Translations under genes and position numbers: made by a program
The notes under the pieces: generated by a model
The model's database searches: none
What the model was told of the DNA's origin: nothing
What the model saw: the letters and a program-made list of their open reading frames with translations, nothing else
Source: Salinispirillum sp049115955
GTDB taxonomy: Bacteria; Pseudomonadota; Gammaproteobacteria; Pseudomonadales; Natronospirillaceae
Assembly: GCA_049115955.1 (NCBI GenBank)
Contig: JAGDZJ010000001.1
Coordinates: forward strand, 81,588-145,587
Direction of reading: 5' to 3'
DNA length: 64,000 bases
Shown here: positions 42,404 to 51,826 of the stretch, piece after piece
Layout of the letters: each line of letters opens with the position of its first letter
Position numbering within the stretch: the first letter of the stretch is position 1

Positions 42404-42436
42404 GGCTGCTAAACGATTGAAAACAGCCGTCTTTTT
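42404..42436 (+). terminator. Probable intrinsic terminator after parA
   Basis: GGCTG (42404-42408) and CAGCC (42424-42428) with a 15-base loop, then GTCTTTTT. A weak stem but a good T-run, 24 bp past the parA stop. Confidence 0.55.
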
Positions 42437-42557
42437 ACCAGCCAGCGGAAAGTTCTACCGACCCGCTATATCTTGCACAGGCCATTTTCCTCCGCTATTC
42501 TCCCCCTAGCTCGGCCTAATCGTCGCTGATCCAAACGCTATCATTGGAAGCCGTAAA

Positions 42558-42593
42558 CGCGCTGTATGCGCGGCACTCATGTAAACGTGAGTG
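42558..42593 (+). promoter_or_regulatory. Two consecutive hairpins in the mrp leader
   Basis: CGCGC-TGTAT-GCGCG (42558-42572) is directly followed by CACTCA-TGTAAACG-TGAGTG (42574-42593). Both lie in the presumed 5' untranslated region, about 40 bases before the mrpA start. They may form a structured leader. I do not recognise a known riboswitch class in them. Confidence 0.4.
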
Positions 42594-42634
42594 GCCAGTC
42601 AACTTGCGATCATAGAATGGAGTTGCCAGACAAC

Positions 42635-44944
42635 ATGCTATTTGCCGTCCTCTCAGGCTTTTTATTGGCCGCCCTGGCCCCGTCCATCAAAGGCATCGCC
42701 AAAGACCGTATTGGTTGGGTACTCGCTCTTTTACCCGCTGGTCTGACAGTCTATTTTGCCAGCTACATTCCCGCCGTCAGTAGTGGTGCCGTGATCCTCC
42801 AAGAATGGGCATGGTTTCCCGGCATAGACATCAATTTAAGCTTTATGCTTGATGGCCTCTCATTGATGTTTGCCTTGTTGATCAGCTTCATCGGCACCTT
42901 CATTCTTATTTATGCCGGCAGTTACCTACACGGACATAAAGACCTCAGTCGTTTTTACGTCATCATGCTGTCCTTTATGGCCTCCATGCTGGGGGTAGTA
43001 TTATCGGACAATTTGGTCAGTCTGTTCGTGTTCTGGGAACTGACCAGCATCACTTCGTATATGTTGATCGGCTTTAATCACGAAGACGCCGACGCGCGTA
43101 AATCAGCACTGCAAGGGCTCTTTGTGACGGTAGGCGGCGGCCTTGCTTTGATGGCCGGTTTGATCATGCTGGGCACCTTAGGCGGTAGCTACCAGATTTC
43201 TGAAATTCTGAATAACGGCGACGCACTGGTGAACAGTGCGCTGTCGGTTGGCATGATCCTGTGCATACTAGGTGGCACGTTCACCAAATCTGCCCAATTT
43301 CCGTTTCACTTCTGGCTCCCTAATGCCATGGCTGCGCCGACGCCGGTGTCTGCCTACCTGCACTCCGCCACCATGGTTAAGGCGGGCGTGTACTTGATGG
43401 CGCGTTTGAACCCAGCTTTAGGCGACCACATGCTATGGACGACCATGCTTTGCCTGTTCGGGGCAACGACCATGTTTGTCGGCGCTTACTTGGCCTATGG
43501 TGCCACCGGCATTAAAAAGGTACTGGCTTATTCAACCGTAATGGCGCTGGGTACATTGACCATGCTGATTGGCATCGGTACGCGCTACGCGATGATTGCG
43601 TTCGCTACCTTTCTGCTGGGACACTCGCTGTATAAGGGCGCGCTGTTCATGATCGCCGGTATCCTGGACCATGAAACCGGCACCAAAGACCTCAGTAAAA
43701 TGGGTGGACTGCGGAAGAAGATGCCCGTCACTGCGGTGGTTGCGGCACTGGCGGCGCTTTCGTTGGCGGGGCTGCCGCCCTTGTTCGGTTTCGTCGGCAA
43801 AGAGCTGATGTTCGAAGCCGTATTGTCCGCCTCCACGCTGAACATTATGCTGCTGGGCTTGGCAATTTTATCCGCGATGATGGTGACCGCCATCGCGTTG
43901 GTTATTGCGATTAAGCCATTCTTTGGCACGTTGCAAGAAACACCCAAACATCCGCACGAAGCACCCATAGGGATGTTGGCTGGCCCTATTGCTTTAACGT
44001 TCGTTTCGTTGCTGTTTGGCTTGATGCCATTTTTGGCCAGTGACTGGCTCGTGATGGCGGCTGTGCAGTCTGTCAGCCCAACCCCAATCGACTACCGATT
44101 AGCGTTATGGCATGGGATTAACCTACCGTTGGGCCTCTCTGCTTTGAGCCTAGCCGGAGGCTTAGCACTGTTTTCCGTGTGGCAGCGCAATCGCGGTGGC
44201 GTCATGGCCTTTAATGATCGTTTGGCGCGTGTGGGGCCGGAAGCGGGCTACTTTAAATTTATGGACGGAGTCACCGGTTTTGCCGCTTGGCAAACGCGGG
44301 TGTTGCAAAACGGTGTGTTGGGCAAGTACATGATCGTCTTGATCATGGTATTGGTGGTATTAACGGGTTATCCGTTGGTAACGCAAGTCGGTCTTTCCTT
44401 TACACTGCGCACGGCCGAGGTGCAATTCTTTGAATGGACGCTGGTCGCGGTCATGATCATTGCCGCCGTCTTTGCGGTGTTTACGCGCTCTCGTCTCGGT
44501 TCCGTGGCGACGCTCGGGGTACTGGGTTTCATGGTATCGCTGACATTCATTCTGTTCAGTGCACCCGACTTAGGGATCACGCAAGTGTTGGTGGAAACCT
44601 TAACCGTGATTTTGCTGGTGCTGGTGCTGTTTAAGCTGCCCGGGTTCAAACGCTATTCTACCCGCTACGAAGTGTGGCGCGATGGTTCGGTAGCGGTTGC
44701 CATGGGTCTACTGATGATGTTCTTGGTGATGGTAACCATAGACGTACAATTGTTCGAAACCATCTCCGGTTACTACCTCGACACCAGCTACCCCGTGGCG
44801 AAAGGTCGCAACGTGGTGAACGTCATCTTGGTGGACTATCGGGCGCTGGATACTTTGGGGGAAATCTTCGTGCTGGCCATTGCTGCAATGGGCGTATTTT
44901 CCATGTTGAAACTGCGTGCGGAGTCTAACGATGAAGCCAAATAA
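42635..44944 (+). CDS. mrpA: Na+/H+ antiporter subunit A (MrpA)
   Basis: 769 residues from ATG 42635 (GGAG 12 bases upstream); ATG 42617 is an alternative. A very hydrophobic NuoL-like subunit with about 20 membrane segments. It carries the conserved FWELTSITSYMLIGF, the proton-path Lys region FTKSAQFPFHFWLPNAMAAPTPVSAYLHSATMVKAG (about 220-260) and GLPPLFGFVGKE. The C-terminal part is the MrpA-specific extension (LGITQVLVETLTVILL). It is the main proton-translocating subunit of the seven-protein Mrp complex in the inner membrane. Confidence 0.94.
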   Translation: MLFAVLSGFLLAALAPSIKGIAKDRIGWVLALLPAGLTVYFASYIPAVSSGAVILQEWAWFPGIDINLSFMLDGLSLMFALLISFIGTFILIYAGSYLHGHKDLSRFYVIMLSFMASMLGVVLSDNLVSLFVFWELTSITSYMLIGFNHEDADARKSALQGLFVTVGGGLALMAGLIMLGTLGGSYQISEILNNGDALVNSALSVGMILCILGGTFTKSAQFPFHFWLPNAMAAPTPVSAYLHSATMVKAGVYLMARLNPALGDHMLWTTMLCLFGATTMFVGAYLAYGATGIKKVLAYSTVMALGTLTMLIGIGTRYAMIAFATFLLGHSLYKGALFMIAGILDHETGTKDLSKMGGLRKKMPVTAVVAALAALSLAGLPPLFGFVGKELMFEAVLSASTLNIMLLGLAILSAMMVTAIALVIAIKPFFGTLQETPKHPHEAPIGMLAGPIALTFVSLLFGLMPFLASDWLVMAAVQSVSPTPIDYRLALWHGINLPLGLSALSLAGGLALFSVWQRNRGGVMAFNDRLARVGPEAGYFKFMDGVTGFAAWQTRVLQNGVLGKYMIVLIMVLVVLTGYPLVTQVGLSFTLRTAEVQFFEWTLVAVMIIAAVFAVFTRSRLGSVATLGVLGFMVSLTFILFSAPDLGITQVLVETLTVILLVLVLFKLPGFKRYSTRYEVWRDGSVAVAMGLLMMFLVMVTIDVQLFETISGYYLDTSYPVAKGRNVVNVILVDYRALDTLGEIFVLAIAAMGVFSMLKLRAESNDEAK

Positions 44945-45383
44945 CCCTAAAACACAGAAAGACAACACAGTCATTCTGCACACGGCGGCACTGATTATTC
45001 TGCCCATGCAGTTATTGCTATCAATTTTCCTACTACTGCGCGGCCATGATGAGCCGGGTGGCGGTTTTATTGGAGGATTAGTGGCGGCCAGTGCCATCGT
45101 GTTGTACCTCTTTGCGCACGGTGTGGAAGCAACTCGACGGCTCATGCGCGTTGATCCGCATGATCTACTGGGTTTCGGTTTGTTGCTGGGCGTTCTAGCG
45201 GTTATCCCCGGCCTGCTCGTCGGCGAAGCCTTTTTTACCGCCTTATGGTGGGAGTTTTATTTAGGGCCTGACACTCTGGTTAAACTCTCAACCGTCTTAG
45301 TGTTCGATATTGGCGTGTACTTTGCGGTTATCGGGACCATTTTGACCATTGTGGTATCGCTGGCGGAGGCTGAACATTCATGA
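44931..45383 (+). CDS. mrpB: Na+/H+ antiporter subunit B (MrpB)
   Basis: 150 residues from ATG 44931, overlapping the end of mrpA by 14 bases. Four membrane helices with the MrpB signatures GHDEPGGGFIGGLVAA near 38-53 and LVFDIGVYFAVIG near 124-136. A separate MrpB means the complex is of the seven-gene type and not an AB fusion. Confidence 0.93.
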   Translation: MKPNNPKTQKDNTVILHTAALIILPMQLLLSIFLLLRGHDEPGGGFIGGLVAASAIVLYLFAHGVEATRRLMRVDPHDLLGFGLLLGVLAVIPGLLVGEAFFTALWWEFYLGPDTLVKLSTVLVFDIGVYFAVIGTILTIVVSLAEAEHS

Positions 45384-45414
45384 ACAATAGAAGAAACAAC
45401 GGGGAGAGCCGATA

Positions 45415-45762
45415 ATGGAAACCCTAATGGCCGTAGTCATCGGCGTTCTGTTTGCATGCGCCATCTACATGATGCTGCGTCGCTCCATCGTTAAACTGGT
45501 GATTGGCCTCATCATATTAAGTAACGCTGCCAACCTGCTGATTTTCACCGTGGCAGGTATGACACGCGGTGCACCGCCACTGATTCCCGAAGGGCTGTAC
45601 GCGCCTTCTGGCATTGTGGCTGACCCTTTGCCGCAGGCATTGATTCTGACCGCCATCGTCATCTCGTTTGGGGTACTGGCGTTTTCCGTTGTCCTGATTC
45701 ACCGGGCCTATGAAGTTGTAGGTACGGATGACCTTGACCAGATGAAGGATACTGACACTTGA
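45415..45762 (+). CDS. mrpC: Na+/H+ antiporter subunit C (MrpC)
   Basis: 115 residues, NuoK-like, three membrane helices. Motifs include a glycine-rich helix LVIGLIILSNAANLLIF near 23-39 and PLPQALILTAIVISFG near 63-78. GGGGAG precedes the ATG. Overlaps mrpD by four bases. Confidence 0.93.
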   Translation: METLMAVVIGVLFACAIYMMLRRSIVKLVIGLIILSNAANLLIFTVAGMTRGAPPLIPEGLYAPSGIVADPLPQALILTAIVISFGVLAFSVVLIHRAYEVVGTDDLDQMKDTDT

Positions 45763-47267
45763 GCCCAGAAGTTGTTTTACCCATCCTGATTCCTTTGCTT
45801 TCCGCCGCTCTGTCGGTGATGTGCTGGCGTTCCACCAAGGCACAGCGAGTGATTGCCGTCATCGGCACGGGCGCGTTATTGCTGGCGAGTATCTGGCTGC
45901 TTAACACCACGCGTGCGGAAGGCTATGTCGTGATGTACATGGGCAATTGGGTAGCGCCCTTCGGGATCACCATTGTGGCGGATCTGCTCAGCGCTATCAT
46001 GGTGGTGTTGACGGGTATCATTGCCGTGTCCATAGCCCTTTATTCGTTAGCCAGCACACCCGAACGCCATGAGAAATTCGGCTATTACCCGCTCATGCAC
46101 TTATTGCTGGCCGGGGTTGCGGGCTCGTTTTTAACCGGTGACATTTTCAACCTGTTTGTGTGGTTTGAAGTCATGTTGCTGGCGTCTTTTGCCCTGCTGA
46201 CCCTTGGCGGTGAGCGGGCGCAAATGGAAGGCGCAATCAAATACGTGACGCTGAACCTTTTCTCGTCGGCGGTTTTCCTATCCGCCGTGGGCTTGTTATA
46301 TGGCACCGTGGGCACACTGAATATGGCCGACATCGGCTATAAACTCAGTCAGGTTGAGCATCAGGGCATTGTGAACGTGCTGGCCATGATGTTCATGGTG
46401 TCGTTTGGCATTAAAGCCGCTGCGTTCCCGTTGTTTTTCTGGCTCCCAGCCTCCTACCATACGCCCTTAGTTGCTGTATCGGCGCTGTTTGCTGGGTTGC
46501 TGACCAAGGTCGGGGTGTATGCACTCTATCGTGTGTTCACCCTAATCTTCATCGGTGACGTTGAGTTCACCCACAATATTTTGCTGTGGGCCGCCGCGCT
46601 GACGATGATAACCGGGGTGCTCGGAGCAGCGGCGCAATTCGAATTCCGTCGCATCCTCTCGTTTCACATTGTCAGTCAGATCGGTTACATGATGTTGGGT
46701 CTGGCGCTGTTTACCCCGCTCGCCCTCGTTGGCGGGGTGTTTTACATCATGCACCACATCATTGTTAAAACGAACCTGTTCCTGGTCAGCGGCTTGGTCT
46801 ATCGCTTATTGGGCAGCTATGACTTGAAAAAGCTCGGTGGCGTCTACCGCGAGCGCCCGATGATCGCTCTATTGTTCCTGGTGCCAGCGCTTTCACTCGC
46901 CGGTTTACCGCCGTTGTCCGGGTTCTTCGCCAAATTTATTGTGATTCGTGCCGGTGTAGAAGCTGGCTCGTGGGTGGTCACCGCCGTCGCCTTGTTTGTG
47001 GGCTTGCTGACACTGTACTCGATGATCAAAATCTGGGCTGAAGTGTTCTGGAAAGCCACGCCTGAAGGCGTCAACACCGATAAGCTCACCGGAAAAACCA
47101 CAGACTCGGGACTCTGGTTAATGTTGGTGCCCATCATCGGTTTGGCCGTGTGCACGCTCTTTATCGGCCTGAACGGCCAGCCCATCTATGAATTAGCCAT
47201 CGCCTCGGCCGACCAACTGTTGAACCCGATGGGCTACATTGAAGCAGTGCTGGGAGAACGCCCATGA
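45759..47267 (+). CDS. mrpD: Na+/H+ antiporter subunit D (MrpD)
   Basis: 502 residues, NuoM/NuoN-like with about 14 helices. It starts at TTG 45759, overlapping the mrpC stop (TTGA), with AAGGA ten bases upstream; there is no ATG nearby in frame, so TTG is needed. Key segments are NLFVWFEVMLLASFALL near 130-146 and GIKAAAFPLFFWLPASYHTPLVAVSALFAGLLTKVGVYAL near 211-250. Second ion-translocating subunit of Mrp. Confidence 0.93.
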   Translation: MSPEVVLPILIPLLSAALSVMCWRSTKAQRVIAVIGTGALLLASIWLLNTTRAEGYVVMYMGNWVAPFGITIVADLLSAIMVVLTGIIAVSIALYSLASTPERHEKFGYYPLMHLLLAGVAGSFLTGDIFNLFVWFEVMLLASFALLTLGGERAQMEGAIKYVTLNLFSSAVFLSAVGLLYGTVGTLNMADIGYKLSQVEHQGIVNVLAMMFMVSFGIKAAAFPLFFWLPASYHTPLVAVSALFAGLLTKVGVYALYRVFTLIFIGDVEFTHNILLWAAALTMITGVLGAAAQFEFRRILSFHIVSQIGYMMLGLALFTPLALVGGVFYIMHHIIVKTNLFLVSGLVYRLLGSYDLKKLGGVYRERPMIALLFLVPALSLAGLPPLSGFFAKFIVIRAGVEAGSWVVTAVALFVGLLTLYSMIKIWAEVFWKATPEGVNTDKLTGKTTDSGLWLMLVPIIGLAVCTLFIGLNGQPIYELAIASADQLLNPMGYIEAVLGERP

Positions 47268-47737
47268 TTGCCTTCTTCTTTAACATCTTATTAGCATTGG
47301 CGTGGATAGCCCTCTCCGGCAGCTTCACGGCGTGGAACTTTGTGTTCGGCTTTACGCTGGGCTATGCCGCCATTGCCCTGATGCAAGGGCAGGTGAAGAT
47401 TCTGGGCGGGTACTCAAAACGAATTCCACGGTTTATTCTGTTTCTATGCTTTTTCGTGAAAGAGCTGATCAGTGCCAATTTAAAGGTAGCCTTTGATATC
47501 GTGACGCCCCCGCTGTACATGCAGCCTGGGGTTATTGCCTTTCCACTGGAAGCGAAAACGGATTTAGAAATCACCATGGTGGCGAACTTCATTTCCTTGA
47601 CCCCTGGCACCCTAAGCTTGGACGTTTCCAACGACCGGCGCGTGTTATACATTCATGCCATGTTTGCGCAGGACGAAAAAAGCCTCCGCGAAGAGTTGCG
47701 TGAGATAGAGCGCCGAATTTTAGACATCATGCGTTAA
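47264..47737 (+). CDS. mrpE: Na+/H+ antiporter subunit E (MrpE)
   Basis: 157 residues: two N-terminal helices, then a soluble domain with the family sequence TMVANFISLTPGTLSLDVS near 104-122. ATGA overlap with mrpD. MrpE has no complex I counterpart and contributes to assembly and ion path. Confidence 0.92.
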   Translation: MIAFFFNILLALAWIALSGSFTAWNFVFGFTLGYAAIALMQGQVKILGGYSKRIPRFILFLCFFVKELISANLKVAFDIVTPPLYMQPGVIAFPLEAKTDLEITMVANFISLTPGTLSLDVSNDRRVLYIHAMFAQDEKSLREELREIERRILDIMR

Positions 47738-47749
47738 GGAGCTCGCCCT

Positions 47750-48025
47750 GTGTTGAGTCCACTGATCATTAATTCGATCTACCTGTTGCTGACCCTAGCA
47801 CTATTATTTTCGTTTATTCGGTTAGCCAAAGGCCCTTCTCTGCCTGACCGTGTGGTGGCACTGGAGCTGATTACCGCTATCGTGACGGGTATCGTCGGCG
47901 TACATGCCATCGACAGCGGCGTGACCGCTTATTTGGACATCGCCATTGTTCTGGCCCTAACGGCTTTCTTGGGCGCCATTGGATTCGCCCGATTCCTGGA
48001 ACGTGGAGGCCCGCGTGATGATTAA
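47750..48025 (+). CDS. mrpF: Na+/H+ antiporter subunit F (MrpF)
   Basis: 91 residues, GTG start at 47750 with AAGGAG upstream. Three helices with the family motif RLAKGPSLPDRVVALE near 24-39 and the following acid. Overlaps mrpG. Confidence 0.92.
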   Translation: MLSPLIINSIYLLLTLALLFSFIRLAKGPSLPDRVVALELITAIVTGIVGVHAIDSGVTAYLDIAIVLALTAFLGAIGFARFLERGGPRDD

Positions 48026-48416
48026 TACGATCATTTATATCTTGTTACTGGCCGGTGCTTTGTTCATGTTGCTGGCATCCATCGGCGTGCTCCGCTTCCC
48101 GGATTTGCCGACCCGCATGCACGCCACCACAAAGGCGGGTGCACTGGGTACCAGCTTGATCATGGTGGCTTTGGCGGTGTATTTTGCCGAAGTGGCCGTG
48201 ACCGCGCGCGTCATCGCCATTATCGGTTTTATTCTGCTCACGTCTCCCGTAGCAGGCCATGTAATTGGTCGCGCGGGGTATTTTGTTGGGGTGCCATTAT
48301 GGGAAGGCACCCTTAAAGACATGTTGAAAGAAAATTATGACCCGGAAACGCATTACCTGCGCAGTGGTTTTGAAGACATAGACCAACAAGAGAAAAAAGA
48401 AAAAGATACCGACTAG
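48018..48416 (+). CDS. mrpG: Na+/H+ antiporter subunit G (MrpG)
   Basis: 132 residues from ATG 48018, overlapping mrpF by eight bases. Three helices with RFPDLPTRMHATTKAGALG near 26-44 and LLTSPVAGHVIGRAGY. The C-terminal tail after about residue 95 is longer and more charged (ending QQEKKEKDTD) than minimal MrpG proteins. Last gene of the mrp operon. Confidence 0.92.
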   Translation: MINTIIYILLLAGALFMLLASIGVLRFPDLPTRMHATTKAGALGTSLIMVALAVYFAEVAVTARVIAIIGFILLTSPVAGHVIGRAGYFVGVPLWEGTLKDMLKENYDPETHYLRSGFEDIDQQEKKEKDTD

Positions 48417-48439
48417 CGCGCCAAGACCGGGGGTTAACA

Positions 48440-48467
48440 GCCCCCTGTAACCGAAGCTACTAGGGGC
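48440..48467. terminator. Hairpin between convergent mrpG and SDR genes
   Basis: GCCCCCT (48440-48446) pairs with AGGGGC (48462-48467) over a 15-base loop. An overlapping alternative, GGTTAACAG/CTGTAACC at about 48432-48452, is mutually exclusive with it. Probably the shared stop of both genes, without a clear T-run. Confidence 0.5.
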
Positions 48468-48469
48468 GT

Positions 48470-49297
48470 TTAAGACGAGACCCTACCTTGTTCTTGGTCA
48501 CCGTAACGGCTCTTCATACCCATCCGCAACATACGATACAGCAGTGGCCTAGGCGTAAAACGTATCAGCCAACTGAGAAAACGATAGTGCACGCCCGGTG
48601 AACAAATCACTTTTTGACGCGCTAAATCTCGCAACGATCGTTCAACCACCCACGAAGCAGGAAACGCCTTAGCCGGACCGCGACGATGATAAAACGCATC
48701 AGGGTCTATGCCCATTCGGCTATGAAAGTCTGTTACAACGAAGCCTGGACACAAAGCCTGAAAGGCAATACCAGTACCATGGTAGGTTAACGCCATGGTT
48801 TCCGTGAACAAGCGCACGAAGCCTTTCGTAGGGCCGTACAATGGGCTGCCTGGCGTGGGCATCCAAGACGCCAGAGAAGCGACGTTTATTAGAAAACCCT
48901 GCGTCCGCTCTAACGCCGGCAGCGCGGCTTGAGTCAACATGACGGTGGCATCAATGTGAACGCGCATCTGCGCTCGATGCTGGTGTGGGGTCATTAGATG
49001 AAAAATACCATCGTCCGCATACCCCGCGTTATTAATCACGCCACCAAGCTGGCCATCCAGTCCGACGCGCTGTACAAGACTGTCAAGCTGCGCTTCGTCA
49101 GCCAAATCGACAAATTCACAGTCAACAGTGACACCGTGGTCACGACGCAACTCTTCGGCGAAGGCTTCCAGCACACTCATGCGCCGACCCGTTAGCCACA
49201 AAGCGCAGCCTCGATCAGCCAAGGCCCTTGCATAGGCGGCACCAATCCCGCTGGTTGCACCTGTGATCAATACCTTTGTGCCAGCTTTAATCGTCAT
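48470..49297 (-). CDS. Short-chain dehydrogenase/reductase (SDR)
   Basis: 275 residues. The classical SDR cofactor motif TGATSGIG is at 12-19, NNAG near 89-92, the catalytic Ser is in INVASLASW and the YxxxK pair in PLYGPTKGF. The Arg after the first strand (TGRR) suggests NADPH. The C-terminal region (about 220-275, with RFTPRPLLYRMLRMGMKSRYG) is amphipathic and may touch the membrane. The substrate is unknown. Confidence 0.85.
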   Translation of the reverse strand: MTIKAGTKVLITGATSGIGAAYARALADRGCALWLTGRRMSVLEAFAEELRRDHGVTVDCEFVDLADEAQLDSLVQRVGLDGQLGGVINNAGYADDGIFHLMTPHQHRAQMRVHIDATVMLTQAALPALERTQGFLINVASLASWMPTPGSPLYGPTKGFVRLFTETMALTYHGTGIAFQALCPGFVVTDFHSRMGIDPDAFYHRRGPAKAFPASWVVERSLRDLARQKVICSPGVHYRFLSWLIRFTPRPLLYRMLRMGMKSRYGDQEQGRVSS

Positions 49298-49513
49298 GCA
49301 TTCCTACCTGTTCGACCGTTGTACCACCTTAGCATAAGTGCATTCTGCATGGCATAAATGAACGTTGACAAAACGCTCCCCTAAGTGGTTTTGGCGATTC
49401 GGACACACTCACTCATAGATCCATCACGGTATAATTTTTTGCTTTCGTGCGCCATGTCTCCTTTATTACCCCTCGTGCTCTGCTATAGTTTACCTATAAA
49501 AATAACAATAACA

Positions 49514-50059
49514 GTGGACTCTCTCTTGAACGACCTGACCCATTATCAGGTGTTGCTGCATCGAATGCTGCACCAGAAATTACAGTGGCTCGACTACTAC
49601 GGCGATGAACATCGTGTTGAAGCCTCGGAAGCTTGCCGAGAATTTGCCGAGCTCGTGGTTTACAACACCCAGTCTGCCCCCTCTCAATTCCTGATCTACT
49701 TGCACGACGAGAGCTTACGCCTCGCTAACCAGACTGGATTCCGAGCACAACAGCAGGTGCGCCGTGACACCTTAGGCACATTGTTTAGCCGTGCCAGAGA
49801 TATTTACGTTGCCCTTTATCACAGTGATCCCATACGTACGCTGCCAACGGATCATCCACGCTTCCCATGGGAGTGTTATGCTGAACCGCCTCAGGACCCG
49901 ACGGCCATAGACATTGATGCCTTGACGGCACCGTTAACACCGCCATCTAATCAGTCCGGCTCCAATTTCAGCAGCACCATCAGCGCAACGCATTACGTTA
50001 TTCCTAGCATGGTAGCGGTGACCTTGGTCGTTCTCCTGTTGATCTTCATCACACTTTGA
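49514..50059 (+). CDS. Tail-anchored protein of unknown function
   Basis: The frame is open from 49385, but the stretch 49480-49513 looks like AT-rich promoter DNA. The start is therefore placed at GTG 49514, with TTG 49526 as an alternative; 181 residues. The soluble part is helical and acidic (RDIYVALYHSD and similar). The last 20 residues form a single membrane helix (HYVIPSMVAVTLVVLLLIF). I recognise no family. It diverges from the SDR gene across about 215 bp. Confidence 0.6.
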   Translation: MDSLLNDLTHYQVLLHRMLHQKLQWLDYYGDEHRVEASEACREFAELVVYNTQSAPSQFLIYLHDESLRLANQTGFRAQQQVRRDTLGTLFSRARDIYVALYHSDPIRTLPTDHPRFPWECYAEPPQDPTAIDIDALTAPLTPPSNQSGSNFSSTISATHYVIPSMVAVTLVVLLLIFITL

Positions 50060-50103
50060 CATTGGTTTTGTCGTCCAGTTCAATGGCGAGCTGCCGTACT
50101 CAA

Positions 50104-50156
50104 GGCCTACCCTATTGCTAATGAAAGCAGCGAGATTGTTGCAACAGGGTATGGCC
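50104..50156. repeat. 15-bp stem inverted repeat downstream of the tail-anchored gene
   Basis: GGCC-TACCCTATTGC (50104-50118) pairs with GCAACAGGGTA-T-GGCC (50141-50156), with one mismatch and one bulge, over a 22-base loop. No T-run follows. The remainder of the 232-bp gap 50060-50291 shows nothing else. Confidence 0.65.
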
Positions 50157-50291
50157 CAGATACTAGTGATCACATAACATAGAAGTGATTCACGCCTTCA
50201 CAATTGGCGCGCCGTTTGATCCGGCACTGAGTTCTTAATCAACCAATACAGAGAGTTGGCGGCTTAACCTCCGTCATTGAACACTGACATC

Positions 50292-50600
50292 ATGGCTTTC
50301 ACACAACACCATAATCACAGCGCACTGCTCATTCTGGAGTTTCGTCTTCGCATGGACGGCAGTACTTCAGTGGTGGAGCGTACGCAACGCTTGGCTCCCC
50401 TGATGCGCCATTGGGGCAAGGTACCTCATATCGCGGTGAGCGAAACATCAACAGAGCTTGATACGGAACGCGCACACTGTACTATCGTGATCCTAGGCAA
50501 TGATGCCGGCGTCGCCCGCAGACAAGCAGACGACATCCTGGCATGGAGTGAGCGCAATCTGAACGCATGGGTTGAGGATTTTCAAATCGTCGCTCATTAA
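50292..50600 (+). CDS. DUF503 family protein
   Basis: 102 residues from ATG 50292 (a TTG at 50277 is also in frame). It shows the DUF503 pattern: a first strand LLILEFRLRMDGS, a helix with R-x-x-x-L-x-P-L, the strand PHIAVSETST, the strand AHCTIVILGND, and a final helix ending near WVEDFQIV. The family is small and uncharacterised, often near ribosome-maturation genes; here it precedes hisI by 21 bp. The match is by pattern only and is fairly divergent. Confidence 0.6.
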   Translation: MAFTQHHNHSALLILEFRLRMDGSTSVVERTQRLAPLMRHWGKVPHIAVSETSTELDTERAHCTIVILGNDAGVARRQADDILAWSERNLNAWVEDFQIVAH

Positions 50601-50621
50601 ACAACCGCATGGACTCTGAAC

Positions 50622-51029
50622 ATGGACTTCAAAACACTCGAAAATCAACCGTTACACACAGAACTCCCTTTGGGTGAGTTACTGGCACGAGTGAAGTGGA
50701 ACGACGCAGGGTTGATACCCGCCATCGCGCAACAAGCGACAACAGGCGAAGTCCTGATGCTGGCGTGGATGAATGAACAATCTTTACGCGAATCCCTTGA
50801 AACGCAGCAAGTATGCTACTGGAGTCGCTCGCGTCAGTCTTACTGGCGTAAAGGCGAGAGCTCTGGGCATCGACAGCGCCTTGTTGAGGCTTTTCTGGAT
50901 TGCGATGGCGATGCCATCTTGCTTAAGGTTGATCAGTCCGGTCCAGCTTGTCACACCAACCGCCCCGGCTGCTTCTACATCGCCTTGTCCCGCAACACCG
51001 GTCGCATCGTCACCGAGCCAGAAGAGTAA
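50622..51029 (+). CDS. hisI: Phosphoribosyl-AMP cyclohydrolase (HisI)
   Basis: 135 residues. HisI features: GEVLMLAWMNEQSL near 43-56, YWSRSRQSYWRKGESSGH near 66-83, and the zinc/Mg site DCDGDAILLKV with CHTNRPGCF near 93-117. It catalyses the third step of histidine synthesis. It is a monofunctional enzyme, not fused to HisE, and no other his gene is in the window. Confidence 0.93.
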   Translation: MDFKTLENQPLHTELPLGELLARVKWNDAGLIPAIAQQATTGEVLMLAWMNEQSLRESLETQQVCYWSRSRQSYWRKGESSGHRQRLVEAFLDCDGDAILLKVDQSGPACHTNRPGCFYIALSRNTGRIVTEPEE

Positions 51030-51087
51030 ATCCGAACAGGCTAACGTGCCGTAATCTGAGTACCCCTTAACTTACAGGAAGCGTGGC

Positions 51088-51795
51088 ATGCGTTGGCACA
51101 TCTATTTATGCACCGCAGCGGCATTATCGCTCAGTGCTTCCGTGAGCGTCGCCGCTTCATGGACGCTTGATGACATCCGCACAAAGATAGCGGAACAGTA
51201 CGAAGCGGTAGACGGCAATATGTTGCAATACCGCTATCAAACGCACGCTACCGTGGAACGGCCGGGTGAAGATACAGTGCAACAGGTTACGGACTTTGAT
51301 CCGAGCCGCGAGCCTGGCACAAAAGAACAGCTCATACTGGTAGATGGTGAAGCGCCGGATGCTGATTCGCTGCAAGAGTTCGCTCGGCGGCCACAGCCCG
51401 ACGAGCGCGAAGAGCAACGCATTCGTCTGACCATCCAATACGATACCCTCGAACTCGTTGAAGAACGGGCTGAACACTTAGTTTTTCGCTTTCAGCCAGA
51501 ACTGCTGGTTAATGGGAGCCCTGACAGTGACGGAGCGAACTTTACCGGTCAACTGACGTTTGATCGGCAAAACAATTATTTAACGCGCGTGGAAATATCG
51601 GCCACCGAAGAGTTCAGCAAGTTGTTTTTTCGTATTCGAAAGTTCGATGTCTTAGAGGAGTTCTACTGGGCAGACAATCGGTTATTGCGGCAGACCTATT
51701 ATCACGACCTGAATCTGCGCAATGCGCTGGTTAATGCGTCAAACGAGATTACCATGTCGTTTGATTACCCTGAGTTAGAACTGGCACAGCGCTGA
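51088..51795 (+). CDS. Secreted protein of unknown function
   Basis: 235 residues, AGGAAG before the ATG. The signal peptide ends SVAA-SW. The mature part begins with a helix (LDDIRTKIAEQYEAVDGNM) and continues as beta-rich sequence with repeated F-R and LTFDRQNNYLTRVEIS segments, reminiscent of a LolA-like half barrel, but I cannot assign it. Single gene, transcribed towards the SlyD-like gene. Confidence 0.72.
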   Translation: MRWHIYLCTAAALSLSASVSVAASWTLDDIRTKIAEQYEAVDGNMLQYRYQTHATVERPGEDTVQQVTDFDPSREPGTKEQLILVDGEAPDADSLQEFARRPQPDEREEQRIRLTIQYDTLELVEERAEHLVFRFQPELLVNGSPDSDGANFTGQLTFDRQNNYLTRVEISATEEFSKLFFRIRKFDVLEEFYWADNRLLRQTYYHDLNLRNALVNASNEITMSFDYPELELAQR

Positions 51796-51826
51796 CGTCA
51801 TTTTTCTTGTTATAACGGGCGCCAAT

